DNA of 64,000 nucleotides from Pseudoscleropodium purum (lineage: Eukaryota; Streptophyta; Bryopsida; Hypnales; Brachytheciaceae): positions 33,170,001 to 33,234,000 of the forward strand of contig OZ017797.1 of the NCBI GenBank assembly GCA_963969395.1, in the 5' to 3' direction. The first letter of the stretch is position 1, and each line of letters begins with the position of its first letter. Both the position numbers and the translations under genes were made by a program. Below the pieces are notes generated by a model. That model made no database searches. It worked only from the letters and a program-made list of their open reading frames with translations, and was not told where the DNA came from. Positions 1-12,700 of this stretch are shown piece after piece.

Positions 1-967
1 AAATTAAGCAAATGAAATTAATTTAAAAACTACGCACCATGATACACAACTCCTACAAATTTCATTTCAAAATTCTTCAAACTCACAACACAATGGACCT
101 TCAAACATTCAGATCCTTCTTAAACTCACAATGAGAGAAAAAATGAATAGTGTCCATCTTTTTCTCCACCTTATCTCCACTCTAACCACACAAACAAGCG
201 GAGTCAACCCTTCACTCATTCCCAAAGCTACAACTTCAATAATTGAGCACTTATTTGGTCCACAACTATTTCTTTATCTTCATTTTTGAAGGAAATTCAC
301 TTCAAGTTCACCTAAGAGGCAAACTATTTGAATATTTCCTTCATACTACTTGACAAATACAAAATTATTGTAGGAAATCACTCCAACTATGGAATGAAGA
401 ACTCAAACCCAACATATATCTAATAGAAGTAAAAAACTAAAGCTCCAATTGAAATATCATTCCATTTGCAAGAATTTAAGGATGCATTTGATAGTAACAA
501 CCACATAATTGGCATGATCCGCCTTAGTTAAAGGATTGATTGGTCCTTTTAATCATTGTTGGTAACCACGACTCTCTTCGATAGGCCTACCCTTAGAAAT
601 TGAATTTCACCTCCAAATGTGTTTTTAGGAAAATTTCAGTATCTTTTTTAACCACTAAAACATTATAATCTTTCAATCTATATGGTCAAATGACTCCAAA
701 TTTTATCTATGTAATCTCTAACATGTTCACTACAAGATTGTACGGTTGAGATTTTTATACCTCAGTTACATTTAAATTTATAGCACTTCAAAAGCAATGA
801 TGTTTTTGAATCCATTTCGACCTGAGGCGGTGAGGGGTAAAGGCCCAACAATTTTCATAATTTTTGACTACATGCTCAAAAAGTTATTCTATGATATGTA
901 ATTTTCAATGCTCGGTGGGAAACCCAAAAAATTCTTAAAAAATCATTATATAAAAAATAAAAATTTG

Positions 968-1017
<50 letters not shown>

Positions 1018-2400
1018 GTGTGTGTGTCTGTGTGTGTATGTGTCTAAAGCTTTGAATCATTCTATTTTGATTTATGAGACGAAAGTTATGAGGTGTTCTA
1101 GTTTGCGGTCAGTTATGGATTCTCTATTCTAAAATAAACTTTGGAATCCTTTATTTAACTCAATTTTCAATATTTTTTGAAAAAAATAAAATCATAGCAT
1201 GGAAACTGTTTATTAAAACATTACAACCATTGGGATTGGCATTTTTCAATTCCGTAACTAAATTCTTAACAATTTAGTATTTTGCATCATTTTCTATTTT
1301 TTTTCTATATATTGTACAATTCCAAATGATCTAAAACTTTCAAACATATATCCAACTTGCTTTGAAGATTGAATCCAATAAAGCACTACCATTTTGGGAC
1401 ATTTTTTTAGACAAATGTGACTTTGTGAAGAGTATTTGCATGGTTTTTTGCAGGGTCCAAAAAAATATTTTTGTCACCTCAAACACTAATGTCTTGCAAT
1501 CTAGCTACATAGTGGAAATTTCTAAAAAAAATTTCACATCTTTTCAAATTAGATTATTACAAGATCCCATGGTTACATGTGTCTTAAAATATTTTTTCTC
1601 AAAATTTTGGTACTTGCATTAGAAATGGCAGTTTGGAGAATTTTTGGTGAAACAAAGTCCAAAACATTTAAGAACTAAAAACTATCAGTAGAATTTAATT
1701 GTTTACACCAAAATGAGCTTGAAATTTTAGATTGACTATATATTGTCAGTTGGGCATTTAGGACTAATGCATTACAATTGAATTTATAAACTAAAATAGT
1801 TAAAAAAATCTTTTTTTTTGAGGTTTATTTTTTTTCATTTTTGAATATAAAAAAATCATTACTCAAAAATTCTTCTAAAGCATTCATTTCCATGAAATTT
1901 GGTGTGCATCATAACAACAAATGTAACAACTTCAAGGAATTTTATATATATATTTGTGTGTGTGTTTACACATGTGAAAACAAAATTGCCAATTAATAAA
2001 AAAAATTTGTCATGATATAACAATATTGGCATTCCAAAATCATCTACCATTAATGTTCTACTAAGATTAGTCTTCAATATTTATCCATGATTTTTTGACC
2101 TTTTAGTGCACCATCTTCTATATGTGTAGTTACAAAGTTGTGACTTGTCAACCCAATTCCAACCCTCTCAACTCCAATTCCACATTAAAGTTGTTAAAAA
2201 TGCCAATTGTTTTACAATGTTTACTTCATAAGGGTGCAAGATGGTGCAATTAGGCCCAAAATTAGGACTTAAGATTAGGCTTGGGACAATTTTGGGTCTC
2301 TACATCTTTTGCAAAAAACAAAAAAACACCATGATGTGACTCCAATTGGGCTCCCCAAACATCTAAAGGTGCCAATAATAACTATTGGGTCCAATATTGA
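1..2400. other. AT-rich gene-free stretch with repeat remains
   Basis: I see no gene here. Two decayed repeat bodies can be seen. Sequence up to about 837 ends GAGGGGTAAA and resembles the left end of the element at 62.9 kb in inverted orientation. Sequence from about 838 to 1720 matches, inverted, the interior of the TTAA element at 19.5-20.4 kb; shared landmarks are the 'ATGCTCGG' region near 910 against 'CCGAGCAT' near 20250, and 'ATGAGGTGTTCTAG' near 1090 against 'CTAGAACACCTCAT' near 20110. Short open frames here are chance or microsatellite frames. Confidence 0.7.
970..1043. repeat. (TA)n then (TG)n microsatellite
   Basis: An alternating TA run (970-1015) continues directly into a TG-rich run with single interruptions. 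It accounts for the Tyr-Ile string of a small open frame that crosses it. Confidence 0.95.
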
Positions 2401-2410
2401 CTTTAGATTG

Positions 2411-2689
2411 AACTTCTAGATTTTCCAATTCAATATTGTTTCAATGTAATTGGGACTCTAGATTTTCCAATTCAATATTGTTTCAATGTGATTGAGACTC
2501 TAGATTTTCCAATTCAATACTAGTACTGTTTCAATGTGATTGGGAGTTTGGGACTCTAGATTCTGTAATTCAATACTAGTATTGTTTCAATGTGATTGGG
2601 ACTCTAGATTTTCCAATTCAATACCGGTATTGTTTCAATATGATTGGGACTTTTGGATTTTCCAATTCAATATTGTTTCAATGTGATAG
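2411..2689. repeat. Minisatellite, about 6 copies of a 43-55 bp unit
   Basis: The unit contains TCTAGATTTTCCAATTCAAT followed by TTGTTTCAATGTGATTGG. Copies begin near 2414, 2457, 2500, 2551, 2603 and 2653. Copies 3-5 carry a small insertion (ACTAGTACTG, ACTAGTATTG or ACCGGTATTG), so the array has diverged by indels as well as substitutions. It lies about 700 bp upstream of the CHAT-TPR relic. Confidence 0.9.
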
Positions 2690-3379
2690 AACTCAAGTGC
2701 TGGGGAGGGACAGTCCTGAACAGTAGCACATGTGCCGAACAAGTATATTCTGTGAGTATTGCAGTACTTAGAGTGATGAGCTACTTGAATTGCTTCCAAG
2801 TTCCCAGAGTTTCTGTGAGGTCTGAAGGTGCCCTTTCTTGTTGGAGATTTTCGAGATTCAAGATTATATGCTATGCAATGTTCAAGAGTGCATCCATTTC
2901 TGTGAGTTCTAGGGTTTAGAGTAATCACTCTTTTCTCGTGACTATTTTGATACAGCACAGTCGCAGCATGTGTGAATCATGGATATACATGAGGGTCACC
3001 ACTGATGAGTATTTAGTGAATGTCTTGTATATCATTGTGGCTTTCTTTCTTCGAAAACCCTAATTCAGGGTATGCAAACGGAAGCATGATCAAATTGCAG
3101 TAACTCCAGCACAAAATCTGCTAACAACTCTTTTTTTCACCTACTGTTTTGGTGCAGCTCAGTCGTAGTATGCGAGAATCGTGGTTACACATGAAGATCA
3201 CCAGTGATTAGTACCTAGTGAATTTCTTGAAATTTCATTGAAATGCAAAGAAATTGGTTCGCAGCTTACAAACTGATCGAGTCCATGGATGGACACATTG
3301 ACAAGCAATTTTTTTTTATGAACCCATTTGGAAAGCTTGGCAGGTTACAAAGCATAATATTGCCTCGTAGAGGGAGATA

Positions 3380-5929
3380 ATGATATCGCTAGAGAACTTC
3401 TATTTGCCAATGATAAAATCGGCATTTGAAGCTCAATCATTTTCGAATTACTGAAAAAGAAACAAATCATTCAAGACTATGCAAATCGTGGTAAGTTGGA
3501 AAAGGCTATGAATTGATCCAAAACTTATCTTCGCCCAGGGACAAGCATGTGGAAGAGTTAGCAGTACGCATCAAAAGATGCTTATTTTATTCAAGTTGGG
3601 GAAAACCGACACATGCACTTGAAGAGATGGAGAAGGTTATTGCGGCAATTAATTCTGTTGAATACCAAGATGTTCGAGAATCTGTGCGTCATGAATTTGT
3701 ATATTGTCTATGCTTCCTCGCTGTAGATTGCTACAAGAATGGCAATGTTGCAGAATCAAAGAGATGGATGGGCTTAGCCAAAAGTAAGGTCTCAAGATTA
3801 AACCATGCTTTGGAACTTGCAGAGGTGTATTTTTCAGAAGCACGCATGTTGGAGCATGAAGGACAATGGATGGAAGCTGCAGAGAAGGCTCGAGCACTGA
3901 TTTTGCTTCTTCTGCAAGAACAACGGCGTTTATGTCACCTTGACCACGAACCTATAAATCCCATCATTGGTCTTGTTTGGGCGGAGAGGAGCCGCCAACG
4001 CTTCTTTGTGCACCAAGTTTACAACCAGCCCAAGGAAATTGCAATTTCAAATCCCTTTGATCTTGATGAATGTGATCAGTTGCTAACAACTTTGATTTTT
4101 CAGACTACCAAAGCCTTGAGGACCAAGACATCCATAATAGAATATTCATACAATTTAGACAAAGGAATGTTTAATATGTAGGTAGTGGAAATGTCACCTG
4201 ATGGCGCGGAGTTTTTGATGTGGGGGAAAATCTATCATCTTCCAACATGGTTCAAAGAGAACGGTTTGCCAAGCAACAAGAGTCTTCAAGAATTGATAGA
4301 TGATGCTGTTGATGAACAAGGCCCAAGTATTGAAGCCTTAAGCATCTTATATGCTCTCCTTATACAATATGTTGAGGAGGATTTGAGGGGTTGTGAATCA
4401 CTCATTTTCGTGCCTAGCCATGGGTGTTTGGCGAAAATACCCTTTGCTGCATTATATGACGGCAGACACAAAAAACATTTAATTTCAGATTACAACGTGG
4501 CTGTCGTCCCTTCAATTGTGACTTTACACCGTTGCTTGTATAGCCAATACAATTTCGAAAGGTATTCACAAGTTTTGGGTCAAAATTTGCTCCAAGATTC
4601 TTCGTCAAAACCCGGACCTTCAGAGCAATCTCTTAAGTTTGATGGCCATCTACCGAGTAATGTAGCTTTCATAGCTGGCAACCCGAAGCCAATGGGATGT
4701 GGATTACCTCAACTGGGTGGTGCTAAAGAAGAAGCCAAGAGCGTGGCGGCGTTTTTCAAGGTGGCACCTTGCGCAGGGAAAGACATGACGAAGTTGCGTC
4801 AACATAGACCTCAACATTGCCACCAGGAATGGACATGATGCTTACGCTTAACAAACAGCTGAATGATGTTGCATTGACCTCAACAGCAACGCCCGAACTC
4901 TGCTCCGTACTCCTAACTATTGCGGAACTTTCGGAAGGTAATGGTATTGCAGAGGAGCAAGAGCAAGATGTCCTTCAACATGATGGTCATCAAGAAGGGA
5001 AACGAAGTTCGAGGCTTTTTGAATTCAGTGACGAGAAGACTAAATAGCAGAGGCTGAAGAAGCACCCCAGGTCCTAACAGCTGAGGAGATTGTGGCTCTG
5101 AAAGGTGGGATCTGTGCTGGGTTGGTTGCGCTGAGTGCGTGTCAGTCGGGATTAGGCGAAGCCACTACAGGTGAAGGATTGTTGGGATTGGGAAGGGCTT
5201 TCTTGCTAACGGGAGCAGTTTTCTACAATCCTCACCCTTTGCAAAGTGGATGATGTGTTCACTAGTCAATTTATAATTGGTAAGCATCTCTTGCATTTCA
5301 CCTAAAAGAACCGCAGTTTTTATACTACAGAGTCAGAAAGTTGATTGGACCTTAATCTGTACACAAACATCACGAACACCAAGTTTTGCTTGTTCACATA
5401 CCATGCGTTATATGAACATTGCAAAATCAGATAATCACGTAAACATTGTGCAATTGTGCAGATCTATTTAAAGAATTGCTCATTGCTGAGCCACAAGGTA
5501 GGAGTGTGGATGAGTGCATGAAAAAAGTCATGCTGAACATGATTCGTGAGGGTCAACCTCTGAAGCATTGGGCAGCTTTCACGATTGTAGGTTCACCAGC
5601 TTTGCGACTATTTAAGCCTCACAACAGTACATGAGGAGTATCAGGCTTGGACAAGCATTCTTATCATGCCTTTGGAGACAGAAATTGCCCATATTCTTGC
5701 CGCGTTTGTGAAAAGCGTAAAGAGGTTAGAAACAGTGAAAACTCAGCAACAATTTACGATGTTCCCATACAGTTGATATCGAGAGCATGCGCACCGTCGA
5801 TCTAGAGGAAATGTTGCGCATGGGTGCGCGACTAGGGAGACTTGGGGAAACAAATCTGTACACTGTAACATGGCAAGATGGAAGTCTTGAATATTTGTCT
5901 CTTGGTACTAAAATGAATAATCATTGTTA
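3380..5929 (+). pseudogene. CHAT-domain/TPR protein, broken
   Basis: CHAT domains are caspase/separase-like Cys-His peptidase domains, usually placed after tetratricopeptide repeats. TPR-like helices begin near 3470 and run through an open frame 3513-4181 (motifs ALEEMEKVI and AEVYFSEARMLEHEGQWMEAAEKAR). The CHAT domain starts near 4130 (SIIEYSYN, then VVEMSPDGAEF), continues to GLPQLGGAKEEAKSV (about 4715), then LVALSACQSGLGE (about 5120-5160, nucleophile-type Cys kept), KVDDVFTSQFII (5244-5279) and WAAFTIVGSPALRLF (about 5570-5615). A plausible intron, 5280-5461 (TTG|GTAAGC to TGTGCAG|ATC), joins FII to DLFKELL in frame. Breaks: TAG at 4179-4181 between GMFNM and VVEM in one frame, and frame changes near 4800, 5045 and 5235. 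The expected His motif (HIATHG-like) reads NIATRNG in the shifted frame near 4815-4835, so the His is not seen. Short coding-like stretches in two frames continue to 5929. Unrecognised introns could explain some frame changes, but not all of the losses. Confidence 0.75.
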
Positions 5930-8721
5930 GACCGCCACTAAATAGAAGTTTGGACTAAGAAGAGCGCTCACAATACACAGACTGTTCTGCTAGGGATAAG
6001 GTCGACAGAATGAATAATCATTCAGTGAATGATCTATGGATTCGATAGCTTGGAGATGCAGTCAGCAACGTTGTTGGTGAAATCTAATTAGATGCTGTAG
6101 TTGCAATGCTTTCCAAGGAGGACAGTTTTTGGCATAATTAGGAGTGTGCGTAATGGCCGTTGATGCCAGTTTGAGAGCCTTATACTGCTGCTCAGCAACC
6201 TCGTGTACCAAGGGAGATATTTAAGAGCACTAACTTCGCATGAAGGTATGAAGCATCCAACCCCTGGTTCCCTACTGTATAAAATCCCTTTATCTGGACC
6301 ATCAACTTATCATGACCGAATAATAGGATATTGTTGTGTGTTCACCAAACAAGTTGCTGATTTTCAGTCTCGATTGTGCTTAAACATGTCAATATATGTT
6401 TGTTTTTTTAGTGCAGTGGAAGTAGGATTGCAAAGCTGCTCATCTCATACGTACAATTCCTACATTCCAGCAGGCGAGCTTCCATGTGATGTTCTACCAG
6501 AACGTGGGAGATCCTGAGAAGGCAGACAGGGAGGACGTGATTAGCATCAACTTGCTCTCTTTGGTTCTCTTTTTTGTTGTTAGCTAAATTAGCTATTCTT
6601 TTACTCCTATGAACGTCTGTATTCCAGCTGGGTACTTGGTTCATGGGGAGTTGGTTATTATTTTCAATACAAACAGATATTGGAGCAAATATATGGTACT
6701 GTCTAGCTGTTCTGTAGCTATTGCAAGTTCTTAGCCTTGCTCTGATTCTACATTTCCTTCTGCTTTCTTCAACTTTATTTTGTAATTCTGTCTGAATCAT
6801 GGCTTCATTTGTGCATGGAATTACAAACTTTTATGCTACATAACCTTCAGAAACATGTGTCAAATGTGCTAGAGTGTTCATGACATGGCTTGTGCCCTTT
6901 GAATGCACATACTTGACCTCTCCGACATCAGACTTAAATCATGTGCACACCGTGCTTTTTTACATTGTGATAGAGGTTCGTCCCTTCACACGCTATGGTC
7001 ACTTCGTTTCAGAGGTGGCAGTTTGAAAGCATTCATGTAATTTCAATTTAAGCAATTCACACGTTGATTGCCCTCCAGGTGCTGTCCAAAGTCAGGGGCG
7101 ACGTTCATCAACGTGCCGCTTCTAGGAAAAGTGTCTATCGTTTTCTGTCTCTGTTGTCTGGGGCACTCTTTGAGCATTCTGTCTGAACTCCTATGCTTAA
7201 GGCCAGGACATTCTTGTGACAGTTTTCTGCTTCCTTATCTGCATCCCATCGTTGTGTCATTGCGCGACGCATCAACTCTCTTCTGGTTGGGCACCCAGAG
7301 TGTATAACTTACCCAGGCTTGATTTCTCATATGTATTCATTTCAGGAAGTGCATCTGACTCGGGCTTCCTTTCATGGATTTTGTGGATTAGTAGTTGGTC
7401 ATGGGAGCGCACCAAATAGAACACTCGGAACAACATTTGAAGGGCTTCACTGTCTCGTAATTGGCACTCATGTATTTAAGTGCTAGGATCATGGACTGAA
7501 CAAATTTCTACATTGTTATTGACCGCAAAGTATTTACCAGAGATGCATTCGTCAGCTGACAAGCTCTGATCACGTAAAAGTTGTGCTTCTGGAAAGATCC
7601 GAGCGGAATTGGAGTGCTCAACCTGATGCGTTCAACAAAAAAGAGACAAGGATTAAGCTATGTGGTGCTTTTGTTGGCTCCCATGGGGCTCAATAAAATT
7701 CTTTGTAGTCTGATACTGTAGTTAACTTTGTCAGTGCCAGATGCGGCATCACTTTTGTTCAACGTATTCCATAAGCTTGATGAATGATGAACTTCGTGCT
7801 GTTCAAGGAGAGTTCTCAGTCTCACAATTGAATTAATGCTTCAGTAAGTTCCATGTCAGTGGGTGATCTGGTGGTGGAGGCCTGTAGCATGAGGCGCTGG
7901 GAATGATAACAATATAACAACGGACTGTGTGCAGCTTTGTTGAGAGTGCAATGGTACAGAATCACTGTAAACATTCTCCTTTCTGTGTTTTTCAAAGGGA
8001 CCTAGGCTATTCAGAATAATACATGGGAAGAACTGATTGGCCATTGAATTCCATTTCATTTTGGCACAATGAAGATTTAGTTCATTGCTGTATCAATCTT
8101 TCCAGGAGCATGCTCTCTCAAACCAGAAATTTCATGATACTTGAGTGTCAAATCAGTATCTCACAACAATTCACACCCCCAAAAATTTATCAAATTATAA
8201 ATCAGCATGTGGGCGGAATGAATGAATAGCACTGAGGCTTTAAATTCCAACACTGTTGAGGAATCGATTCTGCACAATGAGTGTCTAGGTAAACAAAGGT
8301 AATTTGCCCTCGCAAACCAGCATAATCTCTACTCTATGATACCTGTCCCAATAACTAGGTGACTAGGTCTTCTATACTAATTTACAGAAGTACATGCTCA
8401 CAAAATTTCGGTCGAATATGACCAGTGAAAATAAGGCCGTGGAATCCCCCTTAAGAACAGCAATATGTACTGCATAACAAATGGGCTGAGCTCCACCACG
8501 AAGTAAATGCTTGGTTTGGTAACTGCTCCAGCCATCCTCTTTGATCGGCTTGCATGATCACACTGAAACGGCCAACCCTAAACCTCGCCCACGGGAATGA
8601 TGGCCACTTCCGATTGGACCCCGTCGTTGTGCAGCAAACCCTAGCACCTTTTGCCACAAGAATACACCATCCCAGAAATGAACATGATACAAGGAAAAAA
8701 ACAGAGCTCGATCGTGCCGGT
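5930..8721. other. Gene-free stretch downstream of MAT1-like gene and CHAT relic
   Basis: The base composition is more balanced than in the flanking AT-rich DNA, which would fit old transcribed or intronic sequence, but no open frame shows a recognisable domain. The part nearest 8721 should include the 3' UTR of the minus-strand MAT1-like gene. I see no repeat boundaries. Confidence 0.5.
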
Positions 8722-9291
8722 TCAGGATACCCAGATGCTCCTGATGGCTTCCTCGCAAGCCCTTCGCCGTGTGATGTCGATTGTCCATCCTCCTGCGCGC
8801 AGCCCCTGCTCTTCCCGCAGTCGCTTCGTCTGCTCGTCTTCCGGCTCCCCCTGGGAGTTATACGATGTGGGAGGTCCAACAGGCACAGGTTGCTGCGCGC
8901 CGGACCTGGGCGGGAGAATCATCGTGGGTGCGTATTTCCCACCCGCGGCGGTGACTGAAGGTAGATTATTTTGTTGCTGCGCTTGAGGGTCGATCCCCAC
9001 CGCACCAGCACCACCAGCAGGGTCTGCGCGCAGGCTCTGTCCACTTCGCAGAAACGTGGCTTCCTCCTCGGCTCGCCGGGCCCGCGACGCGATAATGGCC
9101 TCGGCATTCTCGTCCTGGTACTTGATGAGCTTTTCCTCCGTGGACGCGACGTCCACCCCCTCGATCAAGCTGAAAATGATGTCCTCCACCTCCTCCAGGT
9201 AATCATTGAACGCGCGCAAGCTCGGGAAATCCTCCTGCCTCTTGTTGTAGATGTTCTGGATCCGACGACGGGTTTGCAACTCCTTGTTCAT
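8722..9291 (-). CDS. MAT1: CDK-activating kinase assembly factor MAT1/TFB3-like, RING-less
   Basis: MAT1 (TFB3 in yeast) bridges CDK7/cyclin H and the XPB/XPD core of TFIIH, acting in transcription initiation and cell-cycle kinase activation in the nucleus. This intronless 189-residue frame begins MNKELQTRRRIQNIYNKR and continues EDFPSLRAFNDYLEEVED, the characteristic MAT1 helical region after the RING; the middle is low-complexity (AGGAGAVG, QAQQQ, PPRSGAQQPVP) and the C-terminus reads AGGWTIDITRRRACEEAIRS. The N-terminal RING finger of animal and yeast MAT1 (about 65 residues) is absent. An in-frame TGA lies 12 codons upstream of the ATG and no Cys-rich frame is visible upstream. A telo-box sits just before the ATG, supporting this start. 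I recall that some plant MAT1 annotations are similarly short, so this may be the plant form and not a truncation. Confidence 0.88.
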   Translation of the reverse strand: MNKELQTRRRIQNIYNKRQEDFPSLRAFNDYLEEVEDIIFSLIEGVDVASTEEKLIKYQDENAEAIIASRARRAEEEATFLRSGQSLRADPAGGAGAVGIDPQAQQQNNLPSVTAAGGKYAPTMILPPRSGAQQPVPVGPPTSYNSQGEPEDEQTKRLREEQGLRAGGWTIDITRRRACEEAIRSIWVS

Positions 9292-9300
9292 CGTGGGACC

Positions 9301-9309
9301 AAACCCTAA
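9301..9309 (-). promoter_or_regulatory. Telo-box before MAT1-like start
   Basis: AAACCCTAA on the plus strand (TTAGGGTTT read with the gene) lies 10-18 bp before the ATG. Telo-boxes are common in promoters and 5' UTRs of plant housekeeping genes. Confidence 0.7.
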
Positions 9310-9779
9310 GGCGGCAACTGATCACACTTATAAAGTAACTCCGTTCACAAATACAGTTGATATGGTGAAGTCGAAAGAAGATCACGGACTAAAATTCCAA
9401 CATCATCGCCTGTGACGCGAACCATCTCCTCCACCCACGCATCAACTCATCACAGACTTCCGACACTGGGCTTCCGGACTGGCAACCCCCAAAACACAAA
9501 CGAAGCACGCGTTCTTTGCAACCGGAAAACCTCACGAAGTGACAAAATAATTATTAGCATTGACATCAATGCAACAACAGAAATCGAGGAGTCGAGAGAT
9601 TGATGCAAGTAAGGTAACGAAGCATTGCGAAGCCGCGCAGTAAGGAATGAACTGAGGTATGCTGGCGCGATGATCGAGCACGGGAGATATTTTTCTGGCA
9701 GATTCGTCAAGGCGAAGGTTCAGTTGAAGCCCTAGACCCAAATGGACGACATAGTAAGGGACTTCGTTCGTCCAAGCTT

Positions 9780-12700
9780 CGTCGTGGACATCATACTTAC
9801 AAAATAATACTTACAATTATTGATTCGATTTGATTTTGGGTAACTGAATTATTTCTATATCAATTAAATTTTAATAATGCAATGATTTAGTTTAAGAAAA
9901 ATGTAGGATTTTTTTAATTAAAAAATAAATAAATGTAACATTCATAAAAATTGATATATAGTGTCGCACTCCATAATTATTATTATTTTGGGCTTTATAA
10001 GGATAATTTTGGTAATTTTTTTACTTTTGAAAACTAAAATATTCAATTGAAAAATAAATTAGTTTAATGCTTCATATCATTTTTGAATTCAAATAGTCCC
10101 TACAAAAGATGGAGAGGTTTTTGTACTCTACAGATAGAAAATAAATAAAAATTGGAATGTAGAATCAAATCTAGAAAAAAAGAAAGTAGAAATAATTAAT
10201 ATAATATATTGATTACCAGGGGTCATTTGAAAAGAAAATTTAAAAATGAAGTTACTTATATATTTTTTTTAAACATGTTACTAAAAAGTCTATATTTTTT
10301 TCAAAATATAACTCATTATTTTATCTTTAGAGCAAAATTCTAGAGCTCATCTAGTTTTTGTAAAAAGTAAGATTCATAATTTTTTAGTTGATTAATTTTG
10401 TATTTTTCTTTCATTTTAATATACTTTAGAATTCTCGATTTAAAATTCCCAAATTTTGTCATCTATGGTATATAATGACTTCATGTATAAAGGAGCTTTA
10501 ATTATAATGCTTTTTATCAAACTTAACCCAATAAAGAAGGTCTAGTCACCATAAAAATCATCTTTTTTGGTACAACGGGAATCATCTATTTAAAAAAATA
10601 AGCTCTTATTCAAGTTTCAACTATTGTACAAGAATTGCCACTTTTCCACAAAAATCCAAATAAGTTGTGAACATATGCACTCATTTCTTATATAGAAGGA
10701 TTCTTTGATATCCATCAAACTATAGGATTAACCTCTAAAGGATACAAACACATTTTGGGTACAAATTGTGAAAAAATGCCACTTTTCAAGACAATGAAAA
10801 AAAGGTTATTTTTTTTCTAAATTCAACCATACAAATTTGTACTAGACTACTAAAGGAATGTGATAAAAAAAGTTTTAGAAACTATGACCACTTAGATTGA
10901 AAGATTATAATGTTTGAAGATAAAAGAAAAGATATTTTTTTCAAACTTATCCAACAAGGCCAATAAACTTTAATTCCACCTAGAATGAGATTTTTACACT
11001 ATACATGGTTATTTTTTTGGAAATTTTCATCTTGTACTATATAAATTACATCCCGACCAAATTTCAAAATTATAGGAAGAGTTTTGTATATGCTACCGAA
11101 GAGGCCCCAAAAGTTCAAGGCAATATAACTTTTGATCAAGGCACCCAATGAGAAAAAAATTATATTCACACTAAAAAGGTACATGTTCACATCATATGTA
11201 CTAAATTTAGATATTCACTAGAAATTATTGAGGTAGTTTCAATATTTTCAATAGTGGTCTTCATAGGTCTTAAAATGTAAAGGCATATTTGTCTTTAATT
11301 TTTAATGAAGGACATTTATCTGTGGCAAAGTAATGGATTTGTTAGAGCAACTTTCAATATAAATATCAAAATTTTGATGCAAAACTAGTGCAAATCAAGC
11401 ATTTTTGTGCACCTTGAGTGTTTAATGGGACTTATGTACCAAAATGAACAATTTATCATATATATACTATAACTTGTGCATTTTAATAAAAAAATGTTTG
11501 AAAATAGGTTGTAGATACATGGAAAAAACTTTAATCCAAAAATATTCATATTCATTTTATCTTTAAAAAAATATAAAATAAAAATTGCTCCATGACAAAA
11601 GAAATTTTTTTATTGGCCAATCATTTTGACAAGATGTTGAAAACAATTATACTAGAAAGTACTATATAATCTTAAGTCTAATATTGGCATAATATCATTC
11701 ACCAATTGAAGTACAATCCATGTTACCTTAAAGAAAGTGCATATATTTGAAAAAATATTTTCTACCAATTGATGAGGTAACCTAACTTCTTCAAATCATG
11801 CAAAGGATTATCTTCTTGCATCTTAGGTCTTAATGACCCAATCATATTCAGTGGTATGCAATGTTTGGGGTCGTGAAATCATCTCTTAAATAGAGACAAC
11901 AAGCTTCAAGAGCAACTTTCATTTTTTAATTTTTTTAGTCACATTTTTAATACTTCCCTTGTTCCCTTTAATATAAATGCTTCACATTGGTTTAATCCCT
12001 AAAGGTCCAATCAACCATTTTTAGATTGTTGACTAACAATAGGCTCAATTTTTGGGTGAAAAAGAATTTATATTTAAATTTTTTTTTTTCTATGCAAACT
12101 AGATTGGATTATATTTCTATTTTTAAATTCAAAACTAAGTATACTAAGGTAATTTAAAATGCAATTGTAAAGAAAATATTGCAAAGTATTTAATACTTGC
12201 CTATTGTTATAAAGTTTACTATTTAAAAAAAGTATTGATATTTTCATTATTAAATCATTAGAAGAGTTTTTTGCCCTTAGGAGAACTATGAGTTTCCAAA
12301 CTATGGGAATTGCCCTATAGAGGGCAATGGTAGCTTGTTGATGTGGCACAATGACTACCAAGTCTGAAAAAAAAAAATTTCAACTTTTTTCTTCATTTCA
12401 AGATTAATTATATTTTTAAATTTTTTTTGGGAATAGTTGTTTCCTAAAACTGCAAGGGGGAAGTTTGCAACACACCCAACTCATTATAAGATTTTTGGGG
12501 CCTCTGGATGCCTGCGAGTTATCACAGCTTGCGAACGCAGGAAATAGGTTCGGCATAGTGGTCTAACGTGGCCGAGCTCCTGCCACGTCATTGACCAATT
12601 TTTTTTTGAATTTGGAGACTAATTTATTTATTTATTTTTATGAAGAAAAAAATTCTGACAGCGGGCCATTCCCCTCGTTGCGGGGAACAGCTATGGGGGA

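Noticed and set aside
908..1132. Small open frame with an Ile/Tyr run
   Set aside because: It is a translation of the TA/TG microsatellite.
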